The translations under genes were made by a program, and so were the position numbers. The notes beneath the pieces are model-generated. The model was not told the DNA's origin, did no database searches, and worked only from the letters and a program-made list of their open reading frames with translations. Source: Lutibacter maritimus (GTDB taxonomy: Bacteria; Bacteroidota; Bacteroidia; Flavobacteriales; Flavobacteriaceae). From it: a DNA stretch of 64,000 nt. The stretch is from NCBI RefSeq assembly GCF_900116115.1, contig NZ_FOZP01000009.1:62001-126000 (forward strand), given 5' to 3'. This document shows positions 61,206 through 64,000 of this stretch, one piece after another; positions within the stretch are counted from its first letter, which is position 1, and every line of letters begins with the position of its first letter.

Positions 61206-62900
61206 TTATTTTTTATCTACCAAAACTGGCTTCGGAATAACAATTTTATCGCTATACATTTGCCATAATTTAAAACCTCCTGCTAAATTAACAATAGTAT
61301 CAATATTATTTTGTTTCAATATTAATTCAGCTAAATAACCACGTAATCCTCTTTGGCAAAAAATTATGATTGGTTTATTTAATGTTTTTATTGCATCAAT
61401 ATTATTTCTAATATCATCTAAAGGAAAATTTATTGCATTTGGAATAGTGCCTTTTTCAAACTCGGCAACGGTTCTAACATCAATTAAAGTATAATGATTT
61501 GTATTTTCATCTGTTAAAAAATCTTCTAATTCTTCAACCGAAACCTGTACACTTTTATGATTTGATATATTTTCAGCAACAAAGCTAGAAACTACAACTG
61601 GATCTTTAGCTGGAGAATATGGTGGCGCATACGCTAAATCTAACTGCGCTAAATCTGTAATCTTTAATTTTGCATAAATAGCAGTACTTAAAACATCTAC
61701 TCTTTTGTCAACCCCAACTTCACCAAACAATTCAGCACCTAAAATTTGTTCAGTTTCAGCATGGTAATAAATTTCTGTAATTAAATCCTTTTGATCTGGA
61801 TAATAACTTGGCGTTGAACCTGCAATAGTTAATACTGTTTTAAATGGAATTTCTAACTGGTTTAATGCTCTAGGATTCAAACCTGTTCTTGCCAAAGTAT
61901 AATCAAAAACTTTTACAATAGCAGTTTTGTAAGCACCTTTAAAATTAATTTGTTTACCAACCGCATTTGCTCCTGCTGCTCTTCCCGCTTTGTTTGAATG
62001 CGTTCCTAATGGAAAATAATCGTACTCATTTGTTTGTAAATTTTTAATTGCTACATTATCTCCAGCTGCATACACATCTTTAATAGATGTTTCCATTTGC
62101 TCATTTACTTTTAATGCGCCATTGCCAATATGTTCTGCACCGTTTTCAAGTAATAAATCGGTATTTGGTTTAATACCAACACTTAAAATTACAAAATCGG
62201 TTTTTACTGTTTTTCCATCTTTAATCTTAACACCAGAAATTTTCCAATTTTCATCTAGCTCAAATTCAGAAACAAAACCAGATGTAATTACTTCAATACC
62301 TTTTTCTTTTAAAACTGTTTCAGCAAAATTTCCGAATTTTTGTTGCCACATATTTAAAATTTGATTGTCACCTTCAATTAAAGTAACATCTTTCCCAGCT
62401 TCTTTTAAATTTTCAGCAACTTCAACGCCAATTAGTCCTGCACCAATAACGGTTACATGTTTAGATGTAGCTGCTAATCCTTCAGAAGTTATTTTATCAA
62501 AATCAATCATACTTCTACAAGTTGACCAATTTGTAGCTTTTTCAATATTTTTTATTGGAGGAACAATTGACTTAGCGCCTGTTGCAAAAACTAACTTATC
62601 GTAACTATAATCTCCTATTTTAGAGTAAACTACCTTATTAACTGTGTCAATTTTTACAATTTCTTCGTTTAATCGAACATCAATTTTAAATCTGTTTTGT
62701 AATAATTCTGGCTTTACAACAATTAAATTACTTCTATCTTCAATAACACCAGAAAATGCATATGGCATTCCACAAGTGGCATAACTAATATGTGCGCCTT
62801 TTTCAAAAAGGATAATTTCAGCATTTTCGTCTTCTCTTCTAGCTTTTGCAGCGGCTGATGGGCCTGCAGACAATCCACCAATTATAATTATTTTAGACAT
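61206..62900 (-). CDS. CoA-disulfide reductase-like flavoprotein with C-terminal rhodanese domain
   Basis: The 564-residue protein has an FAD/NAD two-fold pyridine nucleotide-disulfide oxidoreductase part (IIIGGLSAGPSAAAKARRED, and the second GxGxxG in VIGAGLIGVEVAENL). The redox-active Cys is in ISYATCGMPYAFSG, followed by the dimer domain and a C-terminal rhodanese domain (about 465-550) with active-site Cys in IIFCQRGLRGY. This architecture (CoADR-RHD) reduces CoA disulfides or persulfides, linking thiol and sulfane sulfur metabolism. It is transcribed alone. Confidence 0.9.
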   Translation of the reverse strand: MSKIIIIGGLSAGPSAAAKARREDENAEIILFEKGAHISYATCGMPYAFSGVIEDRSNLIVVKPELLQNRFKIDVRLNEEIVKIDTVNKVVYSKIGDYSYDKLVFATGAKSIVPPIKNIEKATNWSTCRSMIDFDKITSEGLAATSKHVTVIGAGLIGVEVAENLKEAGKDVTLIEGDNQILNMWQQKFGNFAETVLKEKGIEVITSGFVSEFELDENWKISGVKIKDGKTVKTDFVILSVGIKPNTDLLLENGAEHIGNGALKVNEQMETSIKDVYAAGDNVAIKNLQTNEYDYFPLGTHSNKAGRAAGANAVGKQINFKGAYKTAIVKVFDYTLARTGLNPRALNQLEIPFKTVLTIAGSTPSYYPDQKDLITEIYYHAETEQILGAELFGEVGVDKRVDVLSTAIYAKLKITDLAQLDLAYAPPYSPAKDPVVVSSFVAENISNHKSVQVSVEELEDFLTDENTNHYTLIDVRTVAEFEKGTIPNAINFPLDDIRNNIDAIKTLNKPIIIFCQRGLRGYLAELILKQNNIDTIVNLAGGFKLWQMYSDKIVIPKPVLVDKK

Positions 62901-63056
62901 TTTTTTGTTTTTAAAATCTGAGCAAATTTCTCATATTTTTTTAGACCAAAGAGTAATAAATATCACTAAAACGTTATTGTAATTTAAAGTACATATACTT
63001 ATTTTATTATTACAATTTCAATTCAATTTTCAATAAAACAATTACACAGTTTTTAT

Positions 63057-63064
63057 TATATTTG
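63057..63064 (+). promoter_or_regulatory. Putative -7 promoter element for ffh
   Basis: TATATTTG matches TAnnTTTG, 29 nt upstream of the ffh ATG. Confidence 0.55.
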
Positions 63065-63092
63065 TGAACTCTAAAAAACGAAGCGAGAAACT

Positions 63093-64000
63093 ATGTTTAA
63101 TAATTTAAGTGATAAATTAGATAAGGCCTTTCATGTATTAAAAGGTCACGGAAAAATTACAGAAGTAAATGTTGCTGAAACTCTAAAAGAAGTTAGAAGA
63201 GCTTTATTAGATGCCGATGTTAACTTTAAAATAGCCAAAAATTTTACCAATACTGTTAAAGAAAAAGCTATTGGACAAGACGTATTAACTACGTTAAATC
63301 CAGGGCAATTAATGGTAAAACTTGTAAAAGACGAATTAACTACCTTAATGGGAGGAGAAACCGTTGGAATAAATTTATCTGGTACACCAACAGTAATTTT
63401 AATGTCAGGTTTACAAGGTTCTGGTAAAACTACTTTTTCTGGAAAATTAGCCAATTATTTAAAAACTAAAAAAACAAAGCAAGTTTTATTAGTTGGTTGT
63501 GATGTATATCGTCCTGCCGCAATAAATCAGTTAAAAGTTGTTGGAGAGCAAGTTGGTGTTGAAGTTTATGCTGAAGAAGAAAATAAAAATCCAGTTGAAA
63601 TTTCATTAAACGCTATAAAACATGCAAAAGCAACTGGTAAAAATGTTGTAATTATAGATACTGCTGGTCGTTTAGCTGTTGATGCGGAAATGATGACCGA
63701 AATTTCTAATATTCATAAAGCTGTAAATCCGCAAGAAACATTATTTGTTGTAGATTCTATGACCGGACAAGATGCAGTGAATACAGCAAAAGCTTTTAAT
63801 GATATTTTAAATTTTGATGGTGTAATTCTTACAAAATTAGATGGTGATACACGCGGTGGAGCTGCGCTTTCAATTAAATCGGTTGTTAATAAACCAATTA
63901 AGTTTATTGGTACGGGTGAAAAAATGGAAGCCATTGATGTTTTCCATCCAGACCGTATGGCTGATAGAATATTGGGAATGGGTGACGTTGTTTCGTTAGT
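63093..64000 (+). CDS. ffh: Signal recognition particle GTPase Ffh, 3' end cut by window edge
   Basis: The frame is open from the ATG at 63093 to the right edge (302 codons). It has the Ffh N domain (MFNNLSDKLDKAFHVLKGHG) and the GTPase G domain with P-loop GLQGSGKTTFSGKLA, GCDVYRPAAINQL, DTAGRLAVD, TKLDGDTRGGAALS and FIGTGEKMEAIDVFHPDRMA. The methionine-rich M domain that binds SRP RNA and signal sequences lies beyond the edge. It targets nascent membrane proteins to FtsY. Confidence 0.95.
   Translation, partial: MFNNLSDKLDKAFHVLKGHGKITEVNVAETLKEVRRALLDADVNFKIAKNFTNTVKEKAIGQDVLTTLNPGQLMVKLVKDELTTLMGGETVGINLSGTPTVILMSGLQGSGKTTFSGKLANYLKTKKTKQVLLVGCDVYRPAAINQLKVVGEQVGVEVYAEEENKNPVEISLNAIKHAKATGKNVVIIDTAGRLAVDAEMMTEISNIHKAVNPQETLFVVDSMTGQDAVNTAKAFNDILNFDGVILTKLDGDTRGGAALSIKSVVNKPIKFIGTGEKMEAIDVFHPDRMADRILGMGDVVSL

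Noticed and set aside
1-64000. rRNA, tRNA, CRISPR arrays, prophage or insertion sequences
   Set aside because: No cloverleaf-like GC-rich genes, no regularly spaced repeats and no transposase, integrase or phage protein was seen on either strand.

Overview
The window reads as a stretch of chromosome from a low-GC member of the Flavobacteriaceae (Bacteroidota). The evidence is the AT-rich sequence, the repeated TAnnTTTG -7 promoter element, a gldI gliding lipoprotein, a type IX secretion C-terminal domain on a subtilase, a TonB receptor with a carboxypeptidase-like N-terminal domain, and the conserved TPR-ribH-small protein-mutL gene order. No rRNA, tRNA, CRISPR array, phage or transposase was seen. 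The genus cannot be fixed from the sequence.

Region by region: 0-9.5 kb is housekeeping (gldI fragment, nrnA-like DHH phosphoesterase, ndk, DUF721/recF, TPR-ribH, mutL, two tandem rhomboid proteases, a membrane-anchored EEP nuclease family protein). 9.6-23.5 kb holds an S9 peptidase, an aldose-epimerase-like protein, an oligopeptide-binding lipoprotein, mtaB, MarC, a lytic transglycosylase, a nitronate-monooxygenase-like protein, a T9SS subtilase and mnmA. 23.5-30.1 kb holds a cold-shock protein, carbonic anhydrase, small envelope proteins, purB, TerC and an AI-2E family permease. 30.3-36 kb is a complete TolC / adaptor / RND efflux operon with a structured repeat element inside it. It is followed by small proteins and a ZnuD-like TonB receptor whose His-rich upstream partner seems to lack a normal start codon. 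39.3-43 kb encodes two carboxyltransferases with a biotin domain, arranged like a methylmalonyl-CoA:pyruvate transcarboxylase. 43.6-46.8 kb carries nucleobase transporters (UraA type, AzgA type and a Tsx-like outer membrane protein).

The most notable segment is 47.15-54.07 kb: a cytoplasmic group 3d (Hox, NAD-reducing) [NiFe] hydrogenase. It has two tandem hoxF genes, a single-ORF fusion of hoxU to hoxY, hoxH, and the protease gene hoxW. The hoxF copy directly linked to the hydrogenase genes (HoxF2) has lost the glutamate and the phenylalanine expected to bind the adenosine half of NADH, while the upstream copy (HoxF1) keeps both. The FMN, nicotinamide and Fe-S motifs look preserved in HoxF2, so altered pyridine-nucleotide specificity (for example NADPH) or a changed redox role is a testable idea. 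The hyp maturation genes are not in this window.

54-64 kb returns to ordinary genes: SulP anion transporter, YjbQ, L-2-hydroxyglutarate oxidase, a UMF1-type MFS transporter, M48 lipoprotein protease, alpha/beta hydrolase, exported MsrB, a CoA-disulfide-reductase/rhodanese fusion, and the first 302 codons of ffh at the right edge.
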